Positions 20,818-28,867 of a stretch of 64,000 nt of DNA are shown here, piece after piece. The stretch is from DYFT01 sp041695085 (GTDB lineage: Bacteria > Bacteroidota > Ignavibacteria > UBA10030), in the NCBI GenBank assembly GCA_041695085.1, contig JBGFRO010000027.1:83049-147048 (forward strand), in the 5' to 3' direction. The position numbers and the translations under genes are program-made. The notes below the pieces were generated by a model. That model made no database searches, had not been told where the DNA came from, and saw nothing but the letters and a program-made list of their open reading frames with translations. The number at the start of each line of letters is the position of its first letter. The stretch's first letter is position 1.

Positions 20818-21510
20818 ATGATTCACCTTATCCTTATCCTCGTCTTTACCATAATTTCCCCTCGCTTGCTTCAAGCTCCCCACTTCGAGCGTGAACGCCA
20901 GCGGATGGTCGTTTCTCAAATCGAGCGACGCTCTATCAAGGATACGTCGACACTCCGAGCCATGCGCACCGTTCCGCGGCATCTCTTCGTTCCATCGCAC
21001 CTCATCCGACAGGCGTACGACGACAACCCACTCCCTATCGGTTTCGGTCAAACCATCTCGCAGCCGTACATCGTGGCTTACATGACCGAGGTCGTCCGAC
21101 CGAAAGCTCACCATCGGGTCCTCGAAATCGGAGCCGGATCGGGTTATCAGGCAGCTGTGCTCGCCGAAATCGTCAAACACGTTTACACGATCGAAATCAT
21201 CCCGGAACTTGCGACACAGGCCGAGGAGCGTCTGGAGCGAATGCAGTACACAAATGTCTCAGTCAAGACCGGCGATGGCTACTACGGCTGGCCCGAACAC
21301 GCTCCGTTCGACGCCATCGTTGTAACCGCCGCGGCGGAGTACATTCCTCCACCGCTCATCGAGCAGCTTCGTGACGGCGGACGCATGGTGATTCCCGTCG
21401 GTTCGCCGTTCTTCGTTCAAACGTTGATGCTTGTGGAAAAACTGAATGGTCGCATCACCACCACAAGCCTCATCCCTGTGCGCTTCGTCCCCTTCCGGAG
21501 AGCGCCTTGA
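20818..21510 (+). CDS. pcm: Protein-L-isoaspartate O-methyltransferase with an export signal
   Basis: The 230-residue product contains the full PCMT domain: a RHLFVP entry, IGFGQTISQPYIVAYMTE, and the SAM-binding VLEIGAGSGYQAAVLAEI motif. PCMT repairs isoaspartyl residues in aged proteins. Unlike cytosolic Pcm it starts with a hydrophobic segment (residues 2-17), so it is probably exported or anchored. The next gene overlaps its stop codon by one base (TGATG), so the two are coupled. ATG 20818 is preferred over the TTG two codons earlier. Confidence 0.9.
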   Translation: MIHLILILVFTIISPRLLQAPHFERERQRMVVSQIERRSIKDTSTLRAMRTVPRHLFVPSHLIRQAYDDNPLPIGFGQTISQPYIVAYMTEVVRPKAHHRVLEIGAGSGYQAAVLAEIVKHVYTIEIIPELATQAEERLERMQYTNVSVKTGDGYYGWPEHAPFDAIVVTAAAEYIPPPLIEQLRDGGRMVIPVGSPFFVQTLMLVEKLNGRITTTSLIPVRFVPFRRAP

Positions 21511-23933
21511 TGCAGCAAGAATTCTTCCTCCCCCGTCTCCCCCTCGCTCTCTCCCTTCATTCCCTCGCCCTCATCGCCTTCCAGATTGAGCTGATGCACC
21601 TGCTCTCCATCACTCAATGGCATCACTTCGCCTTTATGGTGATCTCGATGGCGATGCTCGGATTCGGCGCGAGCGGAACCGTGCTGGCTCTCATGCGGAC
21701 GAACGTCCGACAGTCGTCTCACCTGTTGATCCCCTTTTCGATGGTCGTGAGCGGAATGCTGATGTCGCTGACTATCCTCGCAACGCAAAAGCTGATCCCC
21801 TTCGACTCCTACCTTCTGTTTGTCGAACCATTACAACTTCTTAAGCTGCTCCTGAACTACCTTTTTCTATTTCTTCCTTTGTTTGTGGGTGCGGTTGCGA
21901 TCGGAGCGGCGTTTATCAGTCGGACGGAACAAGTTGGGAAGCTCTACTTCGCCAATCTGTTAGGGTCCGGAATGGGCGCGGGTGCAGCTCTTCTTGCAAT
22001 GTCGTTCGTGGACCCAATTCAGCTTGCGATGGTGACGGGACTTGTTTCGGTCGCGGGGGGGACAATCTCGTCACCGAAATCATTGCTCCGTCTTGTGCGA
22101 ATCGTGGTGCCGACTGCTGTCTTGATCATCGTCATTCTTGCTGTAACTGCACCCGATCCTTCGTATTCACAATTCAAGAGCTTCAGCCGCATTCTGAATT
22201 TGCCCGACGTCACCCTCCTTCGCGAGCGGCCAAGTCCATACGGGCATTTGCATCTGGTGAAATCGCCCGCCCTGCGGTATGCCCCTAACTTGAGCCTCGC
22301 CTATACCGATGCGATCACCGACCGCGCGTTCCTGTTGAACAATGGAAATCTATTCGGCCCTATCAATGAATGGAGTCAGGAAGATGATTTTCATGTCCTC
22401 GATTTCACGACCGACGTTCTTCCGTACGTCTTCGGGGATCGGAAACGAGTGCTCATACTCTCCGCAGGGACGGGAACAGACGTGTCCCACGCTCTTCACC
22501 ATGGCGCGTCTTCTGTTGTGGCGGTTGAACCGCATCGGCATGCGCTCGCGCTTTTGCGCGAGGTATTCCCGGAACAGCTTCGCTTCTACCTCGATGATCC
22601 GCGCGTCGTTCTTCACGCCACCGAACCTCGCACCTTCCTCGGGCGCGACACCACGAACTTCGATCTTGTCGCCCTTCCCCTTCTCGAAGCATTCGGCGGT
22701 ACGGCCGGCATCTTCGCTGTCCAGGAACAATACCTCCTTACGCAGGAAGCGTTTCAACAGCTCTGGCACCGTTTGAACCCGAACGGTCTCATCAGAGCAT
22801 CGTCGTGGATCGACTACCCACCGCGTGCACCGCTTCGCCTTCTTGCAACGCTCGTTGAATTGCTTGAGGATGAGGGGATGGATCAGCCCGTTCTGCATCT
22901 CGCTGCGGTGCGGAATTGGGGCACCATCACGTTCCTCGTCAAGCGAAGCCCGTTCGAACCTTCGGAACTTGCGGCCATTCGAGAGACCAGTCGACGGCTT
23001 CTGTTCGACCCAACTCTTTTGCCCGATCTCCATCCATCCGAGCGGATGCACTTTCATCACATGGCCGACACAACCTTCCTCTTTCTCTTGGATGAAATCC
23101 TTGCCGGCGATCGACGGCAACTCTATGAAGAATACCGGTTCAACATCAGACCAGCTACCGACAATCAGCCCTACTTCTCGCAGTTCTTGAAATGGATGAA
23201 CCTTTCTCATTTTCTCGACCTCTACGGCCAACAGGTCTTCCCCTTTTTGGAACTCGGCTCCTTGACCATTGGCATCACGTTCGTTCAGATCTCGATCGCT
23301 GCAATCGTGCTGGTTGCCATTCCGCTCTTCAAGAGAGGCCGCCGGGCTCCTCTCACCTCGTGGACACTGCTGTATTTCAGCGGACTCGGACTTGGCTTCA
23401 TGTTTTATGAAATCGTGCTCATCCAACGCTTCATCCTCTATTTTGGAAGTCCTGTAATTGCGGCAGCAGTTGTGATTGGTCTCGTTCTCGCATGCTCCGG
23501 CGTCGGCAGTTACCTTTCTTCGTCATTTCACCCGACACGTGAGCGACTCACCCTCATCCTCGCAGCGACCGGAATTCTTCTTCTTGGCCACTTCTTGATC
23601 ACCGAAGCGCTCTTGCAGAACACCATCGGCTCACCAATCAGCGTAAGGACCATCATTACATTGTTGCTCATCGCGCCTCCCGCCATTGCGATGGGGATGC
23701 CATTTCCATTAGGATTGCGACAGCTTGCTGCGACGCATCAGGATTCGATCGCGTGGGCATGGAGTATCAATGGATGTGCTTCTATCATTTCTACGGCACT
23801 TGCAACACTCATTGCACTCGAGGTGGGTTTCCGCACCGTTTCCTTGCTTGCCGCATTTGCCTATGCGGTGACGCTTATTGGGACCGTCGCGCTTTTGAGC
23901 CGCGGCAACTCGGAGGAGATCGAGCGTGAGTGA
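21510..23933 (+). CDS. Polytopic membrane protein with a spermidine synthase-like methyltransferase domain
   Basis: The 807-residue product has about six membrane helices (residues 15-215), a soluble Rossmann domain (about 290-520) with the nucleotide loop VLILSAGTGTDV and an acidic VVAVEPH strand end, and then seven or eight more helices to the C-terminus. This is the layout of membrane-fused spermine/spermidine synthase-like proteins, whose substrates are mostly unknown. Whether it makes polyamines is doubtful. It is translationally coupled to the exported PCMT. Confidence 0.8.
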   Translation: MQQEFFLPRLPLALSLHSLALIAFQIELMHLLSITQWHHFAFMVISMAMLGFGASGTVLALMRTNVRQSSHLLIPFSMVVSGMLMSLTILATQKLIPFDSYLLFVEPLQLLKLLLNYLFLFLPLFVGAVAIGAAFISRTEQVGKLYFANLLGSGMGAGAALLAMSFVDPIQLAMVTGLVSVAGGTISSPKSLLRLVRIVVPTAVLIIVILAVTAPDPSYSQFKSFSRILNLPDVTLLRERPSPYGHLHLVKSPALRYAPNLSLAYTDAITDRAFLLNNGNLFGPINEWSQEDDFHVLDFTTDVLPYVFGDRKRVLILSAGTGTDVSHALHHGASSVVAVEPHRHALALLREVFPEQLRFYLDDPRVVLHATEPRTFLGRDTTNFDLVALPLLEAFGGTAGIFAVQEQYLLTQEAFQQLWHRLNPNGLIRASSWIDYPPRAPLRLLATLVELLEDEGMDQPVLHLAAVRNWGTITFLVKRSPFEPSELAAIRETSRRLLFDPTLLPDLHPSERMHFHHMADTTFLFLLDEILAGDRRQLYEEYRFNIRPATDNQPYFSQFLKWMNLSHFLDLYGQQVFPFLELGSLTIGITFVQISIAAIVLVAIPLFKRGRRAPLTSWTLLYFSGLGLGFMFYEIVLIQRFILYFGSPVIAAAVVIGLVLACSGVGSYLSSSFHPTRERLTLILAATGILLLGHFLITEALLQNTIGSPISVRTIITLLLIAPPAIAMGMPFPLGLRQLAATHQDSIAWAWSINGCASIISTALATLIALEVGFRTVSLLAAFAYAVTLIGTVALLSRGNSEEIERE

Positions 23934-23971
23934 GCCGAAGAGACATTTTCTTTTCGAAGTTGTCTCACCGT

Positions 23972-24000
23972 TTGATTCCGTAGACGCTGTTCGCTATATT
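23972..24000 (+). promoter_or_regulatory. Putative promoter ahead of the dinB remnant and amidohydrolases
   Basis: TTGATT (23972-23977), 17 nt, TATATT (23995-24000) followed by GGCG. It lies just before the decayed dinB frame, so it was probably the dinB promoter. It is now the best candidate for transcribing the amidohydrolase pair. Confidence 0.5.
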
Positions 24001-24020
24001 GGCGCGTCGTTGTTTCAAAA

Positions 24021-24275
24021 TTGATTCCACCGATCGAATCCAGCTTACGCGCGAATTCCCAACATCGTACACCCCACATCGCCCATCTCGATCTTGGTTG
24101 CTTCTCCGTCTCCAGCGAGCATATCAAAAATCCGGAGCTCCGAGGAAAGCCGGTCATCGTTGGAGAAAATCCGAGCGGTCGCGGAGTTGTTGCCTCGGCA
24201 TCGTACGACGCGCGCGCTCGGCCTGCGGTCGGCTCTGCCCACCGCATGCGCCCTGCGCAGAAAATTTTGAGATGA
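24021..24275 (+). pseudogene. dinB: Decayed 5' fragment of DNA polymerase IV (dinB)
   Basis: The frame encodes HIAHLDLGCFSVSSE, then IKNPELRGKPVIVGENP and GRGVVASASYDARA, which is the unmistakable start of a Y-family polymerase. The catalytic motif has Gly where the second Asp of D-x-D is expected. After SYDARA the frame shifts; the neighbouring frame continues GLRSALPTACALRRKF, matching the next DinB segment, and then stops at 24268. The remaining 250 or so residues are absent. There is no ATG start (the frame opens with TTG). The gene is inactivated by a substitution, a frameshift and a truncation. Confidence 0.82.
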
Positions 24276-24350
24276 CATTATCCACACAGGTGGAGTCTCA
24301 AGATTCTCCATCACTGATCTCATCACACACTTCTCTGAGGAGGTTATTTC

Positions 24351-25658
24351 ATGCCGCATCGCATCCCGAAACTCTTTGCTCTATCGCTCTGCATCCTTGC
24401 AAACACCGGCGCGCAAGAAGCTCCCATCGTCTTCGAAGGAGCCTTGATCTATCCCATTGAAGGGGAACCGATTCCGAACGGGCGACTTGTCGTACAGCAC
24501 GGGAAGGTGCTCGCTCTCGGCGCCTCCGACGCCGTCGCACTCCCCGCCAACGCTGTCGTACGAAATGTGCAAGGGAAAGTGATCATCCCCGGTCTCGTCG
24601 ATACGCATTCGCACATTGGCGACGGATCGGGAGGCGACCGATCCGCCTCCCTGCACCCCGAGGTGCGCATCCTCGACGCCATTGACGTGCGCAGCAAGAC
24701 CTTCAAGAAAGCTTTGGCGGGAGGGATCACAACGGTGAATGTGATGCCGGGATCGGGACATTTGATGAGCGGTCAGACTGCCTACCTTAAGATCCGACAA
24801 GCAAACACAATCAACGACATGCTCTTCTGCCGCGATCCGCTCAACGATATCTGCGGCGGGATGAAGATGGCGAACGGCACCAACTCGATTGGTGAAAAAC
24901 CGTTCCCCGGCACGCGGGCAAAATCAGCCGCGCTCGTACGACAACTCTTCCTCAAAGCACAAGATTATCAATCAAAAATTGCCGCTGCGCAGGGGAATCC
25001 GGAAAAAATGCCCAAGCGCGACCTTGAGATGGAAGCACTCGTGCAGGTGTTGGAAGGAAAACGCATCGTGCATCATCACACGCACCGGCACGACGACATC
25101 CTGACAGTCTTGCGACTGGCACAGGAGTTCGGGTTTCGCGTCGTGTTGCACCATGTGAGTGAAGCGTGGAAGGTAGCCAAAGAAATCGCGGCGGCGGGAG
25201 TCGGTTCCTCCATTATCGTGCTGGATGCGCCGGGAGGGAAGCTCGAGGCGACAGATATTCGTTATGAAAACGGAGCCGAGCTGGAAAAAGCCGGAGCACT
25301 CGTTGCCTACCATACGGACGATGGCATTACCGATTCCCGACTGTTCCTTCGCTCGGCGGCATTCGGTGTCCGCGCGGGGATGTCACGCTCAAAAGCGCTC
25401 GAAGCGCTCACGATTGCCGGAGCCAAAATGCTCGATCTCCAGGACCGCGTGGGATCGCTGAAGCAGGGGAAGGACGCGGACTTTGTGATTCTCTCGGGAG
25501 ATCCCTTCAGTGTCTACACGCACGTCGAGGAAACGTGGGTGGAAGGGGTGAAGATGTACGACCGGTCGAATCCGGAGGACAAAAAGTACGCCGTTGGAGG
25601 ATATGATGTTTTTCGCCGCGATGCACACCTTGACGCGTGCGAGGGGGGTGTGGAATGA
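24351..25658 (+). CDS. Exported amidohydrolase, metal ligands intact
   Basis: The 435-residue product has a signal peptide (ending near NTGAQ) and an amidohydrolase-superfamily barrel. DTHSHIG gives the HxH ligands, HHHTHRHDD and VVLHHVSE give further histidines, and YHTDDGITDSR gives the catalytic aspartate. The C-terminal GKDADFVILSGDPFS strand closes the small beta domain. It is close to imidazolonepropionase-like exported hydrolases, which act on cyclic amides or dipeptides; the substrate is unknown. GAGGAGG precedes the ATG. The stop overlaps the next start. Confidence 0.9.
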   Translation: MPHRIPKLFALSLCILANTGAQEAPIVFEGALIYPIEGEPIPNGRLVVQHGKVLALGASDAVALPANAVVRNVQGKVIIPGLVDTHSHIGDGSGGDRSASLHPEVRILDAIDVRSKTFKKALAGGITTVNVMPGSGHLMSGQTAYLKIRQANTINDMLFCRDPLNDICGGMKMANGTNSIGEKPFPGTRAKSAALVRQLFLKAQDYQSKIAAAQGNPEKMPKRDLEMEALVQVLEGKRIVHHHTHRHDDILTVLRLAQEFGFRVVLHHVSEAWKVAKEIAAAGVGSSIIVLDAPGGKLEATDIRYENGAELEKAGALVAYHTDDGITDSRLFLRSAAFGVRAGMSRSKALEALTIAGAKMLDLQDRVGSLKQGKDADFVILSGDPFSVYTHVEETWVEGVKMYDRSNPEDKKYAVGGYDVFRRDAHLDACEGGVE

Positions 25659-26899
25659 AACCCCAACTTCGTTCTCGTGTTCAGAGGTTGCTCGACTTAT
25701 GCCGGATATTGTTTGTTTTGATCCTTCTTCACCTGCCAGTGCGTTCGTTTCCGCAGGTCGCCATCCGCGGCGAAATGGTTTACACGATGTCCGGGGCACC
25801 TATTCGGGATGGGGTTGTTCTCATTCAGGGAACGAAGATTCAGCGGGTCGGTGCAGCCTCCCAAGTACGTATACCGGCCGGCTACAAGGTGTTGTCCGGT
25901 AAGGTTGTAACTCCCGGACTGGTGGATGCGCACTCCGTCGTCGGACTTGCGGGGATGTTGAACCAGCCGCACGACCAAATGCAATTGGAGAAATCGGAGC
26001 CCATCCAACCGGAACTGCGGGCCATCGATGCTTACAATGCCCGCGAGCCGTTGGTCGAATGGCTGCGCACCATGGGGGTTACGACGCTACACACGGGACA
26101 CGGTCCCGGCGCGCTTGCGAGCGGAACGACCATCGTCGTCAAGACGCTGGGCAACACCGTGAACGAGGCGTTGATCGACTCCGGTATGGTGGCGTTCACA
26201 CTGGGAGAATCAGTCTCACAGAACTTCCGGTCGCCAGGCACAAGCGCCAAAGCGGTGGCGCTCATTCGAGCTGAGTTCCTCAAGGCACAGGATTACGTCA
26301 AACGAAAGGCCCATCAGGATCCGGAGAAGCGACCGACGCCGGATTTGAAAATGGAGATGCTTGCCCGTGTTTTAAGTGGTCAGACTAAAGTTTTGTTCAC
26401 GGCGCAGAAGGCGACCGACATTCTCTCCGCCCTGAGGTTGGCAAGGGAGTTTGGATTCAAGATGGTGCTGGACGGGGCTGCGGAGGCACAGCTCGTCCTC
26501 GATGAAATCAAGAAATCTCAGGTGCCGGTGATTCTTCATCCTACGATGGTACGGCCGAGCGGCGAGACGCGAAATGCGTCGTTTGAAACTGCATCCGTCC
26601 TGCAAAAGGCAGGAATTCCGTTTGCGATCCAGAGTGGGTATGAGAGTTACGTCCCGAAGACGCGGCACATCCTGTATGAAGCTGCCGTGGCCACGGCAAA
26701 CGGCCTGACCTTCGAACAATCGCTGTCCGCAATCACTATCGATGCGGCAAGGATCCTCGGCGTGGATCGTCGCGTCGGCTCCCTAGAAGTCGGTAAGGAT
26801 GGAGATGTTGTGGTATTCGACGGCGATCCGTTCGAATACACGAGCCGCGTGTGCGGCGTGGTGATCAACGGTCAGGTGGTGAGCGAAACCTGTCGATGA
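25655..26899 (+). CDS. Exported amidohydrolase paralogue lacking the metal ligands
   Basis: The 414-residue product resembles its neighbour along its length: TPGLVDAHSVVG, KDGDVVVFDGDPFEY and a matching helix LSALRLAREFGFKMVLDG. The catalytic set is eroded. HxH has become HSV, the HHHTH stretch reads FTAQKATD, and the DDG pair is replaced by SGYES. It is therefore probably a non-catalytic partner or a hydrolase with another mechanism. It overlaps the upstream gene by 4 nt (ATGA), which suggests a heteromeric complex. A hydrophobic export segment covers residues 15-33. Confidence 0.85.
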   Translation: MKPQLRSRVQRLLDLCRILFVLILLHLPVRSFPQVAIRGEMVYTMSGAPIRDGVVLIQGTKIQRVGAASQVRIPAGYKVLSGKVVTPGLVDAHSVVGLAGMLNQPHDQMQLEKSEPIQPELRAIDAYNAREPLVEWLRTMGVTTLHTGHGPGALASGTTIVVKTLGNTVNEALIDSGMVAFTLGESVSQNFRSPGTSAKAVALIRAEFLKAQDYVKRKAHQDPEKRPTPDLKMEMLARVLSGQTKVLFTAQKATDILSALRLAREFGFKMVLDGAAEAQLVLDEIKKSQVPVILHPTMVRPSGETRNASFETASVLQKAGIPFAIQSGYESYVPKTRHILYEAAVATANGLTFEQSLSAITIDAARILGVDRRVGSLEVGKDGDVVVFDGDPFEYTSRVCGVVINGQVVSETCR

Positions 26900-26935
26900 C
26901 ACAGGGGTAGACCGGGTTCCGAGGACGCTTCGTGC

Positions 26936-27020
26936 CTGTCCAAAATGTAGGGCGAGAAGCCTTCTCGCCCACATCGGTGTTGCAAAAACATCTGACTTCT
27001 TCAAATCTTGAAGAGAGTAC
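26936..27020 (+). repeat. Partial copy of the dispersed inverted-repeat element
   Basis: CTGTCCAAAATG is followed by the hairpin GGGCGAGAAG/CTTCTCGCCC (26950-26970), then ACATCGGTGTTGCA. This matches the left half of the complete copy at 63091. The right terminal repeat is missing, so the copy is truncated or has diverged. Confidence 0.75.
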
Positions 27021-27127
27021 AATGATCATTCATGAAAGGATGAAGTTGCCCTCAACAGCTTTTGGCGGTTGTTCGCACTTCGGCAAATCGTTTGACTTCC
27101 TCCCTCACTGAATTAACGAAAATCTTC

Positions 27128-27156
27128 TTGACATTCACAGATAAAACGCTGATATT
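27128..27156 (+). promoter_or_regulatory. Putative promoter for the propeller array
   Basis: TTGACA (27128-27133), a 17-nt spacer and GATATT (27151-27156). It lies about 50 nt before the small frame at 27205, which in turn overlaps the first array gene. It could therefore serve the start of the whole array. Confidence 0.5.
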
Positions 27157-27204
27157 CTCGCAGACAGTTACGATATCGTTGCAATTCGTCCTTTGGGGGG
27201 ACCT

Positions 27205-27558
27205 ATGTATCGATTGTTTGCGAGCTTCGGCAATCTCATTTCCCTTCTCTTCTCGGTCTTATCTTGCTTTGCCCAAACCGTCATTCGTGATCGGACTGTC
27301 ACCGAACCCCATCCCTCTCGACCAGCTCACGCCGCAGTAAAAAGGAGTGAAAGCTCTCACTCCTCATCCGAACAACCTCTGGCCGAAGATAACAACCCGG
27401 CACTGCAATATGACGGGGTGTTCACACTCGTTCCGCGAGTTATTGCTTCAGCATCTTTCTCTTCCTTCCTCCTGTTTCAGCGGGATATCAGTCTCTGCAA
27501 CATTCGAACTGAGAGCTCTTTCGAGCAAGGTGTATTGATTGAAAGGAGAAAAGAATGA
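27205..27558 (+). CDS. Small secreted hypothetical protein overlapping the first array gene
   Basis: The 117-residue frame starts at ATG 27205 after GGGGGACC. It has an export signal (LISLLFSVLSCFAQ), then a Ser/His/Pro-rich low-complexity stretch. It ends in EQGVLIERRKE and overlaps the next ATG by 4 nt. I do not recognise it. Its last 15 codons recur without the rest of the gene before each of the other four array copies, because the duplicated unit begins inside this frame. It may be a leader gene coupled to the first array gene, or the remnant of a longer one. Confidence 0.45.
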   Translation: MYRLFASFGNLISLLFSVLSCFAQTVIRDRTVTEPHPSRPAHAAVKRSESSHSSSEQPLAEDNNPALQYDGVFTLVPRVIASASFSSFLLFQRDISLCNIRTESSFEQGVLIERRKE

Positions 27559-28685
27559 GCGAGCACGAACCAAGCCAACAAACAATAAAGCGCAGTCAAC
27601 AGAGTGTCATAGTTTCTGTTGCCGCTCTCCTGTTGCTCTGCACATTGACTCAATGTGACGTGGGATTAGAGCCTGAGAGACCAAGACCACCGAGGGAATA
27701 CCGATGGAGTGTCGATACCGTTTCCCTTCCGGGAGAATTGCAGCAACACATAAAAAGTATCTGGGGAACTAACGGAAAGAATGTTTACATCGTCGGCCAT
27801 TCTGCCTATGGGGGTGGAGAGATGTGGCATTTCGACGGCACACGCTGGGAGCCGATCAAGTTAAGCGGGGCTTATGGCGGGCCGGTGACGAACACTTTTT
27901 CGCTATCAGGGATTTATGGGTTTTCTGCCAATAACATTATTGCCGTGGGAGATATAGGCTTCTTTGACTCGCAAGCTTTGGTCGTACGGTATGATGGTAG
28001 AACGTGGCGTATGGAAGATCTTTCCCATCTCGGCGCGACGAAGGGCTTAGCCACAGTCTGGGGTCTTTCACCCAGTCAGGTCTGGGCAGGGGGAGGTCAC
28101 GGGCGGACTCTCAAAGGAGAAATCCTTTTCTTTGACGGCTCCTGGCGGAGAGATTCTATTTCAAGCTCGGTCCCAGAACAGATACAAGTTTTAAGCATCT
28201 CAGGCAAATTGTTGAATGAAATGTATGCGATTGCAGTTGAAATACGACCGGGTCAGGGAGGGGACATGAAGTATTTCCTGAAACGTGCACAAAATGGCGT
28301 GTGGATTCCAGTCGACTCGCTGCAAGCTGGTTTTCAAAGATTTGGCGACAGATTATGGACAAGCCCCTCGGGAAATCTCTATTCAGCTTCTATTCACGGA
28401 GTCTTCCTCTGGAATGGCCAGCAATGGATACAAGTGGGAGATCGTTCCGTCCAATCTGGTTGGCCTTCGGTCCTCTTCGGGTCAAGTGATCAAAACATTT
28501 TTTATCTGAGTAGCTTTGGCCTTTATCATTACAACGGCACGGATTGGTCCCTGAATCAGGATGCACTATTCACGAAGTGGGGAACGTGGTTCTACAGAGC
28601 GGGTTGGACAGATGGATATGAAGCTTTCATCGGAGCGAACAAATCAAACTTTCCACAAAAGGCGCTTGTGCTTCGCGGAAAATAG
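27555..28685 (+). CDS. Array copy 1: putative beta-propeller lipoprotein
   Basis: The 376-residue product has a charged N-terminus, a hydrophobic segment (18-32) and Cys34, a possible lipoprotein site, although Gln at the preceding position is unusual. Seven similar segments of 30-45 residues follow. Each has a WG/YG start, a VYxVG-like strand and a YDG/FNG-xxW turn: about 66-103, 118-155, 166-202, 211-255, 265-294, 305-334 and 345-376. This predicts a seven-bladed beta-propeller. The function is unknown; binding at the cell surface is plausible. Blade 3 lacks one residue (FDGSWRR) that copy 5 keeps (FDGSIWRR). Confidence 0.85.
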   Translation: MSEHEPSQQTIKRSQQSVIVSVAALLLLCTLTQCDVGLEPERPRPPREYRWSVDTVSLPGELQQHIKSIWGTNGKNVYIVGHSAYGGGEMWHFDGTRWEPIKLSGAYGGPVTNTFSLSGIYGFSANNIIAVGDIGFFDSQALVVRYDGRTWRMEDLSHLGATKGLATVWGLSPSQVWAGGGHGRTLKGEILFFDGSWRRDSISSSVPEQIQVLSISGKLLNEMYAIAVEIRPGQGGDMKYFLKRAQNGVWIPVDSLQAGFQRFGDRLWTSPSGNLYSASIHGVFLWNGQQWIQVGDRSVQSGWPSVLFGSSDQNIFYLSSFGLYHYNGTDWSLNQDALFTKWGTWFYRAGWTDGYEAFIGANKSNFPQKALVLRGK

Positions 28686-28726
28686 GAAGAAAGGAGGTTC
28701 TACGGCTGAAGAACTGCTATAAAAAA

Positions 28727-28760
28727 CCGTGAGGCGGCGTGGGTAGCACCGCCTCAACGG
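28727..28760 (+). other. Conserved 3' hairpin after array copy 1
   Basis: CCGTGAGGCGG pairs with CCGCCTCAACGG around an 11-nt loop, with one bulged A. It has no T run, so it is not a standard terminator. It may stabilise the message or be an RNA-processing site. A second small stem (CGATGC/GCATCG) lies about 50 nt further on. Confidence 0.6.
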
Positions 28761-28867
28761 AACAACGGCAAACAGAAGATTCAGGTTGGCTCCCTGTCCT
28801 CAGTCGATGCGAGGCATCGCCGAGAGAGCTCTTTCGAGCAAGGTGTATTGATTGAAAGGAGAAAAGA

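Larger units (their letters stand above)
26900..27204 (+). other. Intergenic stretch with a repeat copy and a promoter
   Basis: About 305 nt without a gene. It contains a partial copy of the dispersed inverted-repeat element (26936-27020) and the promoter pair at 27128-27156. Nothing else was recognised. Confidence 0.6.

Noticed and set aside
22350..23426. A 358-codon open frame on the minus strand
   Set aside because: It lies wholly inside the membrane spermidine-synthase-like gene, and its product is Arg/Glu/Lys-rich without recognisable motifs. It is the complementary shadow of a GC-rich gene.
28727..28760. Resemblance of GGGTAGCACCGCC in the array hairpins to the T-box core
   Set aside because: The T-box core is GGGTGGNACCGCG in leaders of amino-acid genes. 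Here the sequence follows lipoprotein genes, including the last one, and there is no specifier stem.
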